Below are positions 54,301-64,000 of a stretch of 64,000 nt of DNA, piece by piece; the stretch's first letter is position 1; every line of letters begins with the position of its first letter. Below the pieces are notes generated by a model. The model was not told where the DNA came from. It saw only the letters and a list, made by a program, of their open reading frames with translations, and searched no databases. Source of the DNA: Metellina segmentata (Eukaryota > Arthropoda > Arachnida > Araneae > Tetragnathidae); assembly GCA_947359465.1 (NCBI GenBank), contig OX375876.1:81304359-81368358 (forward strand). Reading direction: 5' to 3'. The position numbers and the translations under genes were made by a program.

Positions 54301-56743
54301 CTCGTCTAAGGATGGAAATTGATTTTTATTAGTGCTAAAATAAATTATTTACCAATGGCTGATTTTGCTTTAGGCATCTTAACTTCTGTAGCAGGGGAAT
54401 CTTCGAAAGATTTCCTTTTAGACCTTCTTGTAACTGGTGTTGAACTTTCAGATGTTCCAGTAGAAGTCACACTAGGTGGTATCCCTGGTGGTCCAAGTAT
54501 GTCCCCAAAAAGTTCCCAATCATCAGCATTTAGAATTTCTCTCAGCTGACGAAATTTTTCATCTGTGAAACACATTTTTCGCTCCAATTCAGCTTGTTTG
54601 GCAGCTAATCTTCTCCCCTAAACACAACAGTTGAAATATCAAATCAATATTTATTTGACATAAAAAATACAATTGCATTTCAATTTTCTTTTCTTCCTAG
54701 ATATACACTGTAAAAGAAAACTGTTGTTTTTACAGTTACATACCATATTTTTCACAGTTTTTACCTTTAAACTTATAGTAATAAGTTCTACAAACAACTT
54801 TTAAACTTATCTTTTTCTTTGTGGGCAGACAAAATTTGATATCGTTAAAAGTGTGCAGCGACAAAAAAAAGGTTGAGAATCACTGCACTAGATGAACAAT
54901 ATCAAGTACTAGCCCCTGATTGGCTAGCCCGTCGTGTAAATTATTAATCTGGTGTAAAATTTTCCGCAAATTTCAAATCCATTGAAAATTTTAATCAATT
55001 TTGCAATTCTGATTTTACGAAAAAGAATTAACAATCCCAGTCAAAATGTTTTTTATTTTTGCTCTCATTCCCTGAAATGGAATAGAACAGGAAATGTAAT
55101 CTGTCTTTTTTTTTAAATCACGAAGGTCAGAAGATGCAATCTGTTTCATGCGACGTCACAATCTCTTGCATAAATTTAAAGGATATATATATTCAATTTA
55201 AAAATTATTTATTCATAGAAAATCATATTTTTAGGTATCGATCTAAAGTAACATTTTTCGCAGATTTCAAATACGTTGAAATTTGTACTCTTATCTTTAA
55301 TGATCTAGTAGAACTAAGCGAGTCCAGCAGTTAAAAGATTTATCGTCTGGCTGGAAAATCATTCCTCTGTGCAGATCGGAAATGAAAAAAATAATTTGCT
55401 CCGAGTTCCCCGCGATGAAAAATACTTCACTACCTTTATAATAGTAGAGAAAGGACATATGCACACACAATGAAAGTCTTACTAACATAGAAGAGGGGAA
55501 TGACCAAGGGAAGAATGCCCTTGGCAGGAATTGAACCTGTACCACCTAACAACTCTAAGGTTGTTAACACCCACTGAGCCAAAACATACTTGACATACCC
55601 ACTGAGCCAAAACAGTCCCTTTCAGCTTATGGAATTGCTAGGAATAGTTCAGATTATAGTTGATTCTCAAACATGCAGCTATGATGATGCAAATTTGTCT
55701 TGGAATAAAAAAGCTTGAAAATTTGTAAATACTTCTGTTAGGAAAACCTTACCTCTCTTTTCGGAATTTTACTAAGCCAGCATATTTGATAATTCGCATT
55801 ACCAAAATGTAAAAAATATGTAAATATTGTCACGTGATCTTTCATACATAAAAGTGGTTGCAATTTGTTGTACCAGTATTCCTGCTTTAATTCCCACTCA
55901 CTTGTTTGATCACGTACCCGTTTACTTGATCACCCTCGATTAAGTTATTAGATTTACTTTTCAATGTAGTGTCAATTGTATTGTTTAATTTTAACTTAAA
56001 TTAATTTGTTCTTATGAATAAATTCTAGTTTGGATTCCAAACAGCATAAAATTCTATGCCAGGTCAACACTAAAAACAGATTTATTATTTAATTAAAGAA
56101 AATCACATTTAAGGTATTGATCTGGTTTCAAATCCGTTGAAATTTTCACTATTTTCAACAATCGCAAAGATAGAAACTTGAATTAGGGCCATCCATATTT
56201 CTATTTTTGAACAGGAATGGTGGTGCTGGAACTTGGCAAGAGGAACAATTAATGTGTTTGAACCATGGCCTTTGGTCCAGGTTGAATGCCCTGTTCTTTG
56301 GAAATTGTCCAAAGATTGAAGAGTTAGAATGATAAAAAAAGTTGTTTTTTTTTGGGGGGGGGGATGAATCACAGCAGCGGTTAGCAAAGCGTAGGGATCT
56401 TGGACAACTTTGGATTTCGGACTTTGTACTGTAATTGGTACAGTTATCATAAACTGTACCCTCTACAAACATTTCATTTCTCCAAAATTTTCAGGTATGA
56501 ATTAAAGAACTATTTTATAAAGACACAATAGACCCTGTTTGCAGTAAAACATCATTGGATAGCAATTTAGAGCTATCCACCACCATTTTTCAATATTTTT
56601 AGATAACTTGAGTTAATGGAAGTAAAAAGTACCATAATTCTTCTCAAACGATCCTTTTCCAATGCCAATTTTTCATGCATTCGTGACTTAACATTTTCCA
56701 TTTCTCTTCCCTGGTCTGAAAGTCTTCTTTCTTTGCTTTCCAA
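48266..56743 (-). CDS. KIF23: KIF23/MKLP1-type kinesin-6, C-terminal exons
   Basis: Kinesin-6 of the MKLP1/ZEN-4/Pavarotti type, a subunit of centralspindlin that bundles midzone microtubules in cytokinesis. Exons at 56633-56743, 54353-54617, 52928-53037, 50462-50552, 49691-49830, 49050-49147, 48398-48443 and 48266-48313 join in phase to 303 codons including the stop. The coiled coil 'LESKERRLSDQGREMENVK' is followed by 'GRRLAAKQAELERK', a Ser/Pro-rich basic linker 'VTRRSKRKSFEDSP', then 'NLRHRRSQSSGAWVEHKPIG', 'KYVLQHQE...GELETQLFK', 'GGGAQVIFNDIEKLRQTSP' and a short tail. These last blocks are diagnostic for the KIF23 tail. The motor domain and most of the coiled coil lie beyond 64000. Confidence 0.9.
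48398..48443 (-). CDS. KIF23: KIF23 exon, 46 bp
   Basis: Acceptor 'cttttgcag'; encodes (R)KRSGDSVPLREIEEK; donor AAG-GTATGT at 48397. The first base completes an Arg codon. Confidence 0.85.
49050..49147 (-). CDS. KIF23: KIF23 exon with FNDIEKL motif
   Basis: The acceptor 'cattgtag' precedes ADIIPSAGGGAQVIFNDIEK and LRQTSPPSNYNLR. It corresponds to the GGGxxVxFTDIExLKQ(E)SP block of KIF23. The donor is GTCAGT at 49049. Confidence 0.93.
49691..49830 (-). CDS. KIF23: KIF23 exon with GELETQLFK motif
   Basis: The acceptor 'cactttatag' precedes (N)TVLQPALKKKKSVTKL and then KYVLQHQEQDSQGELETQLF, ending in Lys before GTATTT at 49690. The longer open frame on both sides is intron. Confidence 0.92.
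50462..50552 (-). CDS. KIF23: KIF23 exon with LRHRRSQSSG motif
   Basis: The acceptor 'ttgtttcag' precedes SVAIANLRHRRSQSSGAWVE and HKPIGNLEL, matching the RLRHRRSRSAG...WVDHKP block. In vertebrate KIF23 this RxxS site region binds 14-3-3 and is phosphorylated by Aurora B. The donor is GTATGC at 50461. Confidence 0.93.
51342..51810 (-). mobile_element. Helitron-like short element in a KIF23 intron
   Basis: CTAG at 51342-51345, 'ggtgtaaaattttccgcaga', 'agaattaacaatcccagtca', and a right end 'ccttttataatagtagagaa'. Same family as 45412-45885 and 54909-55448, although the hairpin beside CTAG is lost here. Confidence 0.6.
52007..52204 (-). CDS. KIF23: Candidate extra KIF23 exon, phase 0-0
   Basis: A 66-codon open block between a pyrimidine-rich acceptor (tttctcttgaag) and a consensus GTAAGT donor at 52006. 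It sits between exon 52928-53037, which ends in phase 0, and exon 50462-50552, which starts in phase 0, so inclusion or skipping both keep the frame. The product is Ser/Arg/Lys-rich (SEVSSLSREKESFSTAKRHE, then KPITKVSSS). It occupies the place where vertebrate KIF23 has its alternatively spliced ARF6-binding region. Similarity to that region is weak. It may be a real, possibly alternative, exon or a chance frame. Confidence 0.45.
52928..53037 (-). CDS. KIF23: KIF23 exon, Ser/Gln-rich linker
   Basis: The acceptor 'tcttctag' precedes (E)FVRNRQNTPQSSVQASKND and FEALFAKENKPPSSSQR. The donor GTCTGT at 52927 is weak. It is placed by exact phase with both neighbours and by retained reading frame in AT-rich DNA. 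Family similarity is low because this linker varies. Confidence 0.7.
53040..54352. other. KIF23 intron, no repeat recognised
   Basis: AT-rich. Open frames here (for example 53852-54265 on minus) lack similarity or splice support. Confidence 0.5.
54353..54617 (-). CDS. KIF23: KIF23 exon with RLAAKQAELE and basic linker
   Basis: The acceptor 'gttgtgtttag' precedes GRRLAAKQAELERKMCFTDE, the end of the KIF23 coiled coil. Later it reads VTRRSKRKSFEDSPATEVKM, a basic Ser/Thr-Pro stretch that could be a nuclear signal. It ends in one base of a Glu codon before GTAAAT at 54352. Confidence 0.9.
54909..55448 (-). mobile_element. Helitron-like short element in a KIF23 intron
   Basis: CTAG at 54909 and again at 54923, then 'aaattattaatctggtgtaa' and 'gcaaatttcaaatccattga'. 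The right end 'ctttataatagtagagaaag' joins directly to the SINE at 55450. Same family as 51342-51810. Confidence 0.6.
55450..55615 (-). repeat. tRNA-derived SINE family B with duplicated A-box segment
   Basis: Read on minus: 'ttttggctcagtgggt' (A-box region) occurs twice, about 28 bases apart. Then come the B box ggttcaattcc, 'attcccctcttctatgttag' and 'cattgtgtgtgc'. Related to 11003 and 23640. Confidence 0.65.
55620..56632. other. KIF23 intron
   Basis: It contains a fragment of the Helitron-like family ('ggtttcaaatccgttgaaat' at about 56125) and a poly-G/T run near 56350. No exon was recognised. Confidence 0.5.
56633..56743 (-). CDS. KIF23: KIF23 exon, coiled coil (first in window)
   Basis: The acceptor 'ctctcttttag' precedes LESKERRLSDQGREMENVKS and RMHEKLALEKDRLRRIM, with heptad-like charge spacing. 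37 codons, phase 0 at both ends. The donor is GTACTT at 56632. No upstream exon could be recognised before 64000. Confidence 0.85.
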
Positions 56744-57640
56744 CTAAAAGAGAGATTTCATTAAATATATGGATTAATGACAAACATAAATCATAGTAAG
56801 AGAAAATTATACACTTTATTTTTATAATGTATACTTAATAAAAATAATTTCTACATGATGGAATAGCAGTCCTGTCTTGTTAACCATGTCATCTAGTAAA
56901 ATGAACATGTAATCTTTTGAGAAAAACAAAACTTTCATTTGCCCTCTTACTAATAGCCATTAGAAGTTGCCTTTCCATAAAAGGTATGTTAATTATGAAA
57001 CAGAATATGTGGAAATGGTCTACAAAAACCGTTCACTGCTCATATGGAAAATGTTTAATACCATTGATTTTTATTATAAAAAGAACAACACTTAAAACAC
57101 TTTGTTGAAAGTCATCCGATAAAATATCACAACGAATGCTAAAGATCCTTGTCAAAAAATGTTAAAAATAAATGTTATATTAAAAATAAATAATGGGATG
57201 AAAACCCATTTCGTATAAGTCACACATCTCATGCCATATCCTATCGTAAGCTTTTTCATAAAGAAAAATATAGGAATTAATGCTGCTTAGTGCATCTCAG
57301 ATAAGGAAATCCAATATTAAGGCATTGTCATTTCTGCTTCACCTAAAATTCCGATAAATGTTTTTCGGATTCAAGAACAAGTATTAAACGAACATTCACG
57401 ATTATCTCCATAAATTAGCAAACAGCTTGTCTAAGCAATAGGTTAATAATTTTTAAGGTTTAGGAGAATGTTCCAAGGCTTGTGTATTAGAATACCAATA
57501 GCTTTATACCATGTTAACAGAAAAATCTGCTTTCCAAATTGTATTTTTAAAGTAAAATATTTCATAATTAATTTTATTGCGATGGGTCAACAAGTCTAGA
57601 TGAATATGATCAGGGCCTGGTGAAATTGGGTGATTTCTTT
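56744..57640. other. KIF23 intron, AT-rich
   Basis: No gene or clear repeat end was recognised. Confidence 0.4.
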
Positions 57641-57641
57641 A

Positions 57642-58848
57642 ATACTAGAGCATATGCCAGTGTCATTTCGACACAGATTTTTAAAAAAAATCACATAAAA
57701 TAACTAAATATTACCAAGAGTAATATTCAGTTAAGTTAACCTTTAAGATTATTTCATGAAATTTACATGGAATATAAACCTATGTATCAGAAAAATGCCA
57801 CAAAACACAATATTAATATAATAAAAAATAGAAATAAACACAATAATATTATAAACACAATAACATTAAAGACAAAATCTTAATTTTTATCTCAATAATA
57901 ACTGTTGATTGATTGTTATGTTTTTACCAGGTTTGTAATTCTTTACATAATTGTCAATGAATCTATCCCAAACTTCCGAAATCATAGGAAATTTGTTGGT
58001 TTGAATTCTGAGTTTTAAATAAAAACTTAAAAATCTAAGGATTTCTCCAAATCTATTTCGATTTATTGTTTCTTTATAGAAGTATAAGCCTCAAGAGTCA
58101 GACCATAGGGATTGCAGTTGAATCTTCTTGGTACCACTTACTCCACGAGCATAGAATATCATAAGAAAAGCATCTAGTTCATCAATGGATACAAACCAGT
58201 TGATATTGTTCAGAACTCTTCTTACTTCAATAATTGTGCATTTCCCTATGTGTTCTAATATGTAACTGTCAATGAAAAGCAACCACAAACTCATAAAGTA
58301 TAATCATTGATGCTTGGTTTCGCAAAATTAGTTGGACTACTACTTTGACGTAAAACATTTCTAGCCACAAATCTGTCAGTGACATTGCCATTATGCGGCA
58401 TCCATTCTGTGCCATCCCTAGCGACATAAATATAGAGATTAGTTGGGATATCATGAGTTTCATCTGCACTTTCTTCACACTCGCTGTCATGTAAATTGGT
58501 GCCTGCATCGGAATCTAAGTAAGAGCGCTCCACACCATTAGATTCATTTTCAGCAAGTTCTTGCAAAAGATTAACAATTTTTTCAGGATTTTGACCTTTT
58601 CTACGAGCTATGGTTTTCATGTCTGTACTACACATGGTTTGAAAATCGAATATGTTTATTTTATGAGCAGATAAACAAACATTAAACGAAGAAAGGCCAA
58701 ATCACACAACTACAATTTATTTGTTTCTGCTAGACATGTTCAAGGTCAAACAGATGTGCGATAAGAATTTGTTATTAATGTCTGCTACTCAATGATCTCT
58801 ATTTAGAATGACAAATTTGTTTGGTGTCGAAATGGCACTAGCGGACGT
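57642..58848 (-). mobile_element. piggyBac-type element remnant
   Basis: Imperfect inverted sequence agtgtcatttcgacac at 57659-57674 and gtgtcgaaatggcact at 58824-58839 brackets a piggyBac-like transposase pseudogene. TTAA is present just outside the left end (57638-57641); the right side has only a TTAT-like site on the reverse strand. The element is old and immobile. Confidence 0.6.
57895..58635 (-). pseudogene. piggyBac transposase pseudogene, N-terminal half
   Basis: The minus strand reads an acidic N-terminal part (GVERSYLDSDAGTNLHDSEC), then 'ILEHIGKC' and 'NINWFVSIDELDAFLMIFYA', then 'FPMISEVWDRFIDNY' and 'YKPGKNITINQQL'. In piggyBac this last block reads ...TIDEQL and holds the first catalytic Asp, here Asn. 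A frameshift lies at about 58292, a stop near 58086, and similarity ends about 57895, so the DDE core is absent. Confidence 0.8.
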
Positions 58849-59533
58849 TCCAGATAAAATTAGCTGTAAATGTTTCATAAATTAATCTAGACAAACAAAA
58901 TTTCTACAGTGTATCATCTAGGAAAATGATTAAAAGACCACATATTTTCAAGTTCAATACACAAATGCGGAAAGGATAACAAATAAACAGGCTCCTGTGT
59001 AGATTTGTGCGAAGTCGCCAAAGAAAGAAGTTTTAACAGATTTTGAAAGTAATATCTAGAATATTCAAAACAGGGCTCCTAACAGGTTTCAAGGTCTAAA
59101 AAGGTGAGAAAAGTGACTAATTTAACCAAAAAGTGACTAATCGAGTTTAATGCTAAATATATTCAAGTATAAAGATAGAAATTATAAAGATCCTCCCCAG
59201 CCACCCCTATCTTTTCTTTCTTTGGAAGGATATTTTTTTCCCCTTCATTTAAAAAATACATCATTTTAAAATATTAAAAAAAAATTTATTAAATCATAAC
59301 TATGATTTTTTTTTATTTGTTTATTTTTGACACAGCTTGAAGAATTTCTTCCTTTTCTTTAAAAGATTACGTCTCATTTTTTTCGTTGAAAAAGTCTGAA
59401 ATTAATTTTGTATTTTTCTTCTTATAGAATAATGTGCATTTTTTAAAGTCTGTCTTTGCTGACCAGCATCATCTGAGACTATTGCTGCTCCTTCAATCAT
59501 TGCCTGAGCAAGAGCTGCTTCCTTAAAATCTTT

Positions 59534-60990
59534 ATTTTTTTATCGCCTTCTTGAGCCTATCATTGGCTTCCTTTAATAATTTTGAAGCACTGTCCAATGC
59601 CTCATGTTCTTCCTTAAGCATAATTTTAAGTTTTTGTTCTTCTTCTATCACCTTTCTTTTCTTTGCCAGCTGTTTTAATTTTTTTTTCTCTGCTTCCAGA
59701 CTATCTTTTTCTTTCATGTCCTCTAATTTTTCTTGTGCCTTAAGTTTTATATCTTCCAAATAGGCATTGTAGGCTTTATATGCAATCCTTCCCATATGCT
59801 TAGCTTTGATGTGATCGGCACCAAATAAAGTTGATTGTCAAAATTTGCCAAGCTACTTTTAACCGTCATCAATGCATTGACTGTGCGTTCTGACATTGAT
59901 GCTCCGTCTCCTGTCAAAGCTCTTACTGAGGCTGAGAAGCCATGTTCAATATCAGCACTACCATGAGAAAGTGACAGAGAAGCCTTCACTAGCTTTGACA
60001 CAACTGGGTACTTAGGATCAATACCACTAATGTCTCGCAGACTGAAGAACTGGTTCCAGTAAACGTCAATAGGCTTCATTCTAGATCCTTCTTCCTCAAA
60101 TTATCTTTGAAGTAATTTCCACTCATCCAGTAGTATGTCTGTCGGGACATCCCATGCTGTTGCAACTTCTAATGCTTGTCGAACACTCTCAAGAGGACCA
60201 AGACAGAATAAACTTTTAAGGAGAGATGAACTGAAGGACATCTTCAAAAGATATTTAACACTGGTAATGTAATAATGCTTCTGAGACCTTAGAAAAAATA
60301 AATTCCTTTCCTCCTCTTTGATATTCTGTAGCGCTCTAGAAATTTGATCTCCACTCACAATATCAGCCAGAGGCAACAGTTTGTGAGACAGACATATATC
60401 TTCCAATTTATCCATTTTCAAATTTCAAATAAATTCCTTTTTGTAGAAGATCCTAAACAAAATTGTTCTTGTCAAAAATTCAAGTTGAGAATGAAGGTTT
60501 TGTATTAGAGGTTCTTTTTTCTGAAGAAATTCGGTCACACGATTAAATATACTTGCACTTGATACGACAAATATCACCTCAGCATTCATAGTTTCTCTTC
60601 TAAGTAAATGAACAATTTTTTTGTAGCCTGATTTTTGTATCATTTTTGGCTTTATTATTGGAATGCAGTCAAGGAAATACTTTCGAACTGCAATTCACTG
60701 TTCAAGCAACCTTTCAGCAGCTGGCTTTAGGCTTAGCCAACTGCTTGAACAAAGCTTGATGAAATGGTGAGTGGGAACTTTCAAGTCTTCTTGAATTTGT
60801 TTGTATGTTGACCAATGTTTAGGCCGCTGATTAAAAAAAATCTGTGAATAGTAAAAACTAGTTCGGACACATCTTTCCCAAACTCTTTTAGAGGTTTAAG
60901 AAAAGCATTATGTATTGTGTGAATATTACATGTCCCAATGTTAATTAGTTCCTTTTTTCGGGTAGAAAGTAACGAGTCATTAATCTTTTT
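59534..60990 (-). pseudogene. hAT-related transposase with C-terminal coiled coil, broken
   Basis: The minus strand, from right to left across frameshifts, reads 'TCNIHTIHNAFLKPLKEFGK', 'PKHWSTYKQIQEDLKVPTHH' and 'LKPAAERLLEQ' with a stop (60650-60960). Then come 'MNAEVIFVVSSASIFNRVTE' (60425-60643), 'MDKLEDICLSHKLLPLADIV' (60101-60421), 'LSLSHGSADIEHGFSASVRA' (59747-60079) and a Lys/Glu coiled coil ending 'LLKEANDRLKKAIKK' (59532-59795). This order is familiar from multicopy transposon ORFs of invertebrates and fish, related to the hAT fold. The DNA-binding N-terminus is absent and at least three breaks are present. Confidence 0.75.
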
Positions 60991-61096
60991 AAAAACTGAC
61001 TTCCACTAAAAAACCCCTCAAGAATTTGTAATAATCAACTTTGATGATAACAGAGAATGATTTTCAATATGTTCGCAACACTCCTTCAATATTTAA

Positions 61097-61621
61097 CCCT
61101 CTAGATACAGAGACGCCTGAAATTTTTGAATTGTCTGGTTACGGAGGGGGTTGGAATCTTTCAGATTTCAAACTCGTGAAGAAACGGCTGAAGTCCATTA
61201 AGATTTCCATCCCCTCATTTCTGTGCCACAAAGAGAGCAGCGTGTGAATAACCTCCGTTCCTTAGACAAGAATGTCAGGGTTCTCAATGGGGAGCTTCGA
61301 GGGCTTGGAATGTGTGAGAGGTTGAATGATCTATCCCCTTAAAAACTTTGCTGAAGAAACCTTTGAGTGTAAATTATCATACATATTGAAGGTTCTGCCG
61401 TCCTTTCAGAGTTTACCTGTGACGTATCTATACCTTCTAGACATAATCAGACCCACAATAGAAAAGGCAACATGTGATGACAAAGGTACTAAACGCATTA
61501 CCTCTCCTCCTGGGGGAAAGAAGCCCCCAGGATGAGAGGCCGGTTCAGCCGTGTTTCAGTTTGCTGCTTCTTATGGCTGTTTCCGTAACACGAAGGTAGA
61601 AGCTGCTCCGTATGCTGAGGG
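61097..61621. mobile_element. TTAA-flanked MITE (piggyBac-like ends)
   Basis: TTAA at 61093-61096 and 61622-61625 flank a 525-bp unit starting CCCTC and ending GAGGG, as in piggyBac-mobilised elements. It contains a strong hairpin cctgggggaaagaagccccc near 61508-61532. Short open frames on the plus strand show no recognisable domain. Its base composition is more balanced than the surroundings. Confidence 0.65.
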
Positions 61622-62309
61622 TTAACGTTGAGTTAATATCAACTTGATCTGTCTGGTCTCTTGACCTCTCCATTCTTGTCTTATTCCAGAATCCAAAAAT
61701 AAAATGGGTCTGTTGAAACCGCCCTCAGATCTGTGTATGGAAGATGTTATCCCCCTTTAAAGTGAGCGCTGGCATCGATCACTATTTACGAGCTGTCAGC
61801 GTCAGACCTTCTAGAGGGTTGCTCCTTTTGTTCGACCCAGTCGACCGGTGATATCTCTCTCGCACCAAATGATATGCCACACAATACTATGAAAGAAAAG
61901 CGTCAGTCGTAAATCCCACTCAATTCTATTCTCAGTTCTATTGCTCAAGTTAGGTAATTAGGCAAGAGGGGTCGAATATGCAGATGTCCCTGCTTCCCTT
62001 AAACTTCGATGCTTCGCCTTACTGATAGCCTTTTCTCGTGGGAAAATTTCCAGACCTTGCTGCTAATACACAATGGGCAACGTGAAGTATACTTTTACAG
62101 TTGAAACGGTACGTTTTTGAATCCATTCTTGCTGTGGAACGTAGCGTGCATTTCGAAATTTAATTCATGCAAACCCTGTTTTTTTATAGAAAAAATATGA
62201 ATTTTTTAAACTGCGCATCAAAAATTTTTCTTCTCCAAATAGAATTTAAGAACTTAAAACCCCTGAAAAGGTGACAAAATGTCAAAAAGGTGACGTGTTA
62301 GGAGCCCTG

Positions 62310-64000
62310 TCAAAATGAAACTTTCCGCTTTCCGAGGTTGTCATAAAAGACGAAATAACATTATCGGTTAAATAACCGAGCAATCTTATTTCCTAGTTGA
62401 AGGAAAAATCACATTAAAAGCCAGATTGTCAAGATTTAAATCAACAATTAAAATCAAGATTTTAATCAAATGATTTTTTTAAATCACTGATTTAAATCAC
62501 AACTAATCACAAATTTTTATAACTAAGTAAATACACCACAGAATAATCACAAATTTTAAGAATAATCACAGAAGTGGTCAAATGCTTTAATTTTTCTGCA
62601 CTCATGGTGATTTCAGCACTATTGGCTACACCCAGCTAAGAGGGAACTGGGTCAATTACTGCATATTATAAAAGTTTGCAACAGCCAGTTATAACTTATT
62701 AGAATACACTATATACTGGAAACAGTAATGTAAAAACACATGACATCATAAATCTAAATGCCAGGAAGAGTACTGTATAAACATTCCTGATTAACAGCAC
62801 TCATAATATAAACCCTTAAAGGAAGTATGCAACAGTTTGATTATAAACTAAAGGGGTGACTGATTTCATTAGCTAAAAAAACCATGCAAGTAGGAAGTAA
62901 AGTTTTTTGAGGCATGTGTCAGTTAGCTTATTCTTGTGGTGTGCAATAAGGATTAAAGAGCAGAAATATACATTTTCACACACACGGCCATTAAAATGTC
63001 AGCAAGAGGAAAGAAAGATCCAATATGAATTAAAAATAGGTGATAATCCATTTATTATTGCTGCTCGGCAGTTTTATTATTAGAATTTACTACCTCTATT
63101 CTATTTCTCACACTATAGTATAGGTCTGTCACTCACACTTACTAATATATTTGTTAACATGATGATGTAATTTACTCAAGAACTATGTAGGATGTCAACT
63201 TGTGTTTTAAAGTTAAACAAATGTTAAGTAAATATTGATTCAACATGTCACAAACTCACTTTTTTTATTAAAAAAATTTATATATAATTATTGTTAAAAC
63301 AGCGTATAGGGCCTACAGAAATTTAAAAAAAAAATCTGATTAAAATTTTAAAAAAATCTGATTAATTGATTTTTGAAAAAAAAAAAATTACTATTTTTTT
63401 TACACCTTGTTAAAAACTTGATCAACTTAAAATATTTCATTTATACCTTTTCCGTCACATCCTGACGTATCACAGCCACTAGATAACAGCTCTGCTTTTG
63501 TAGGAAACCATAGTTTTAACTATGAAATTTACAGCAACAACGTACACTAACTAGTTCAAAATCCAAGTTCTACAGGATTGCCACTGAACAAAAAGGTTCT
63601 CACAAAGTATACTTTTCAAAAAGGAATTTGCAAGACTTATCAGCTTGCAAAATTTAGGTGTGCAATGTTGCCGATATAAGTCTCATTTGGCGCATTTTAC
63701 GCTTATAGAAGACAGAAAAGGGCAAACATCAGAATTTTATTTCTTAAAAAATTATAAAAATAGGTCATTTTCTCAATTTTTTATAAAAGTTGGAAGAATC
63801 TCACCCCTGTGGTTAGGATATTCACATTTTCCTGATTAATTTTTTTTACATTTATTCATTGGCTGTAATTTCATGAAAATATTAATTCCTAAAGAAAAAA
63901 TTGTAAAAAAAAAAAGAACTTCTCAAAAAAAAGGGACCCCCCCCCTCCCCGGAAATCTGAAAAAACACTGAATATTTTCACCCTTGATTATAAGTTACAT
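62310..64000. other. AT-rich flank, presumed KIF23 intron
   Basis: No exon, element end or RNA gene was recognised. Poly-A/T tracts near 63320-63400 and a poly-C run near 63935. Confidence 0.4.

Larger units (their letters stand above)
59071..62309 (-). mobile_element. 3.24-kb TIR element, hAT-like, 6-bp target duplication
   Basis: Perfect inverted ends cagggctcctaaca at 59071-59084 and 62296-62309, extending imperfectly through 'aaaaggtga'. Flanked by tcaaaa at 59065-59070 and 62310-62315. It contains one minus-strand transposase-like pseudogene and a nested TTAA MITE. CAGGG ends suit hAT, but the duplication is 6 bp, not 8. Confidence 0.85.

Noticed and set aside
58269..58508. 79-codon minus-strand frame in the piggyBac remnant
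   Set aside because: Shadow frame of the transposase pseudogene reading.

Overview
This is AT-rich nuclear DNA from an animal, most probably an arthropod. The evidence is spliced genes with GT-AG introns, an intact-looking BEL/Pao retrotransposon, and a dense load of Tc1/mariner, hAT, piggyBac, Harbinger, Helitron-like, LINE, Copia and tRNA-SINE sequences. No operons, rRNA genes, CRISPR arrays or free-standing tRNA genes were seen. Species cannot be fixed from the sequence alone.

Two host genes can be read by joining exons, both on the minus strand. (1) A mitochondrial-type agmatinase (AGMAT-like ureohydrolase) runs from a start codon at 25601 down to 8972. Six exons are in perfect phase and total 303 codons; the last exon lies beyond the left edge or was not found. 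Its introns (up to about 7.7 kb) are filled with nested transposons. (2) The C-terminal third of a KIF23/MKLP1-type kinesin-6 runs from 56743 to a stop at 48266. Eight exons are in perfect phase and one further candidate exon was found; the motor domain must lie to the right of the window.

Layout. 1-8.9 kb: Helitron-like ends, a SINE with a triplicated tail, a 0.52-kb direct duplication, a hAT element with an 8-bp target duplication (4535-6876) and an unexplained 166-codon ORF. 8.9-25.6 kb: agmatinase, with introns holding SINEs, a Tc1 remnant, a LINE remnant with RNase H, a hAT short element, a mariner with about 130-bp inverted ends, an element with a 6-bp target duplication and Helitron-like copies. 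27.1-33.1 kb: a recent BEL/Pao element with nearly identical LTRs but a frameshift in integrase. 33.2-34.4 kb: hAT short element beside a hAT coding remnant. 34.8-37.5 kb: broken Copia element with 3' LTR. 38.2-38.7 kb: palindromic tandem repeat. 38.7-42.4 kb: remnant of an unidentified repeated ORF split by a Harbinger MITE and by a hAT element that itself carries a Helitron. 42.5-43.6 kb: mariner pseudogene. 48.3-56.7 kb: KIF23 exons with SINE and Helitron-like copies in introns. 57.6-58.9 kb: piggyBac pseudogene. 59.07-62.31 kb: a complete TIR element with a hAT-type coiled-coil transposase pseudogene and a TTAA-flanked MITE inside it.

No clearly new functional system was found. The most informative signals are the nested insertions, whose target duplications give a relative chronology; the two unrelated elements with exact 6-bp duplications; the minimal 3'-end-only Helitron-like copies; the extra phase-0 kinesin exon candidate; and two ORFs of unknown origin.
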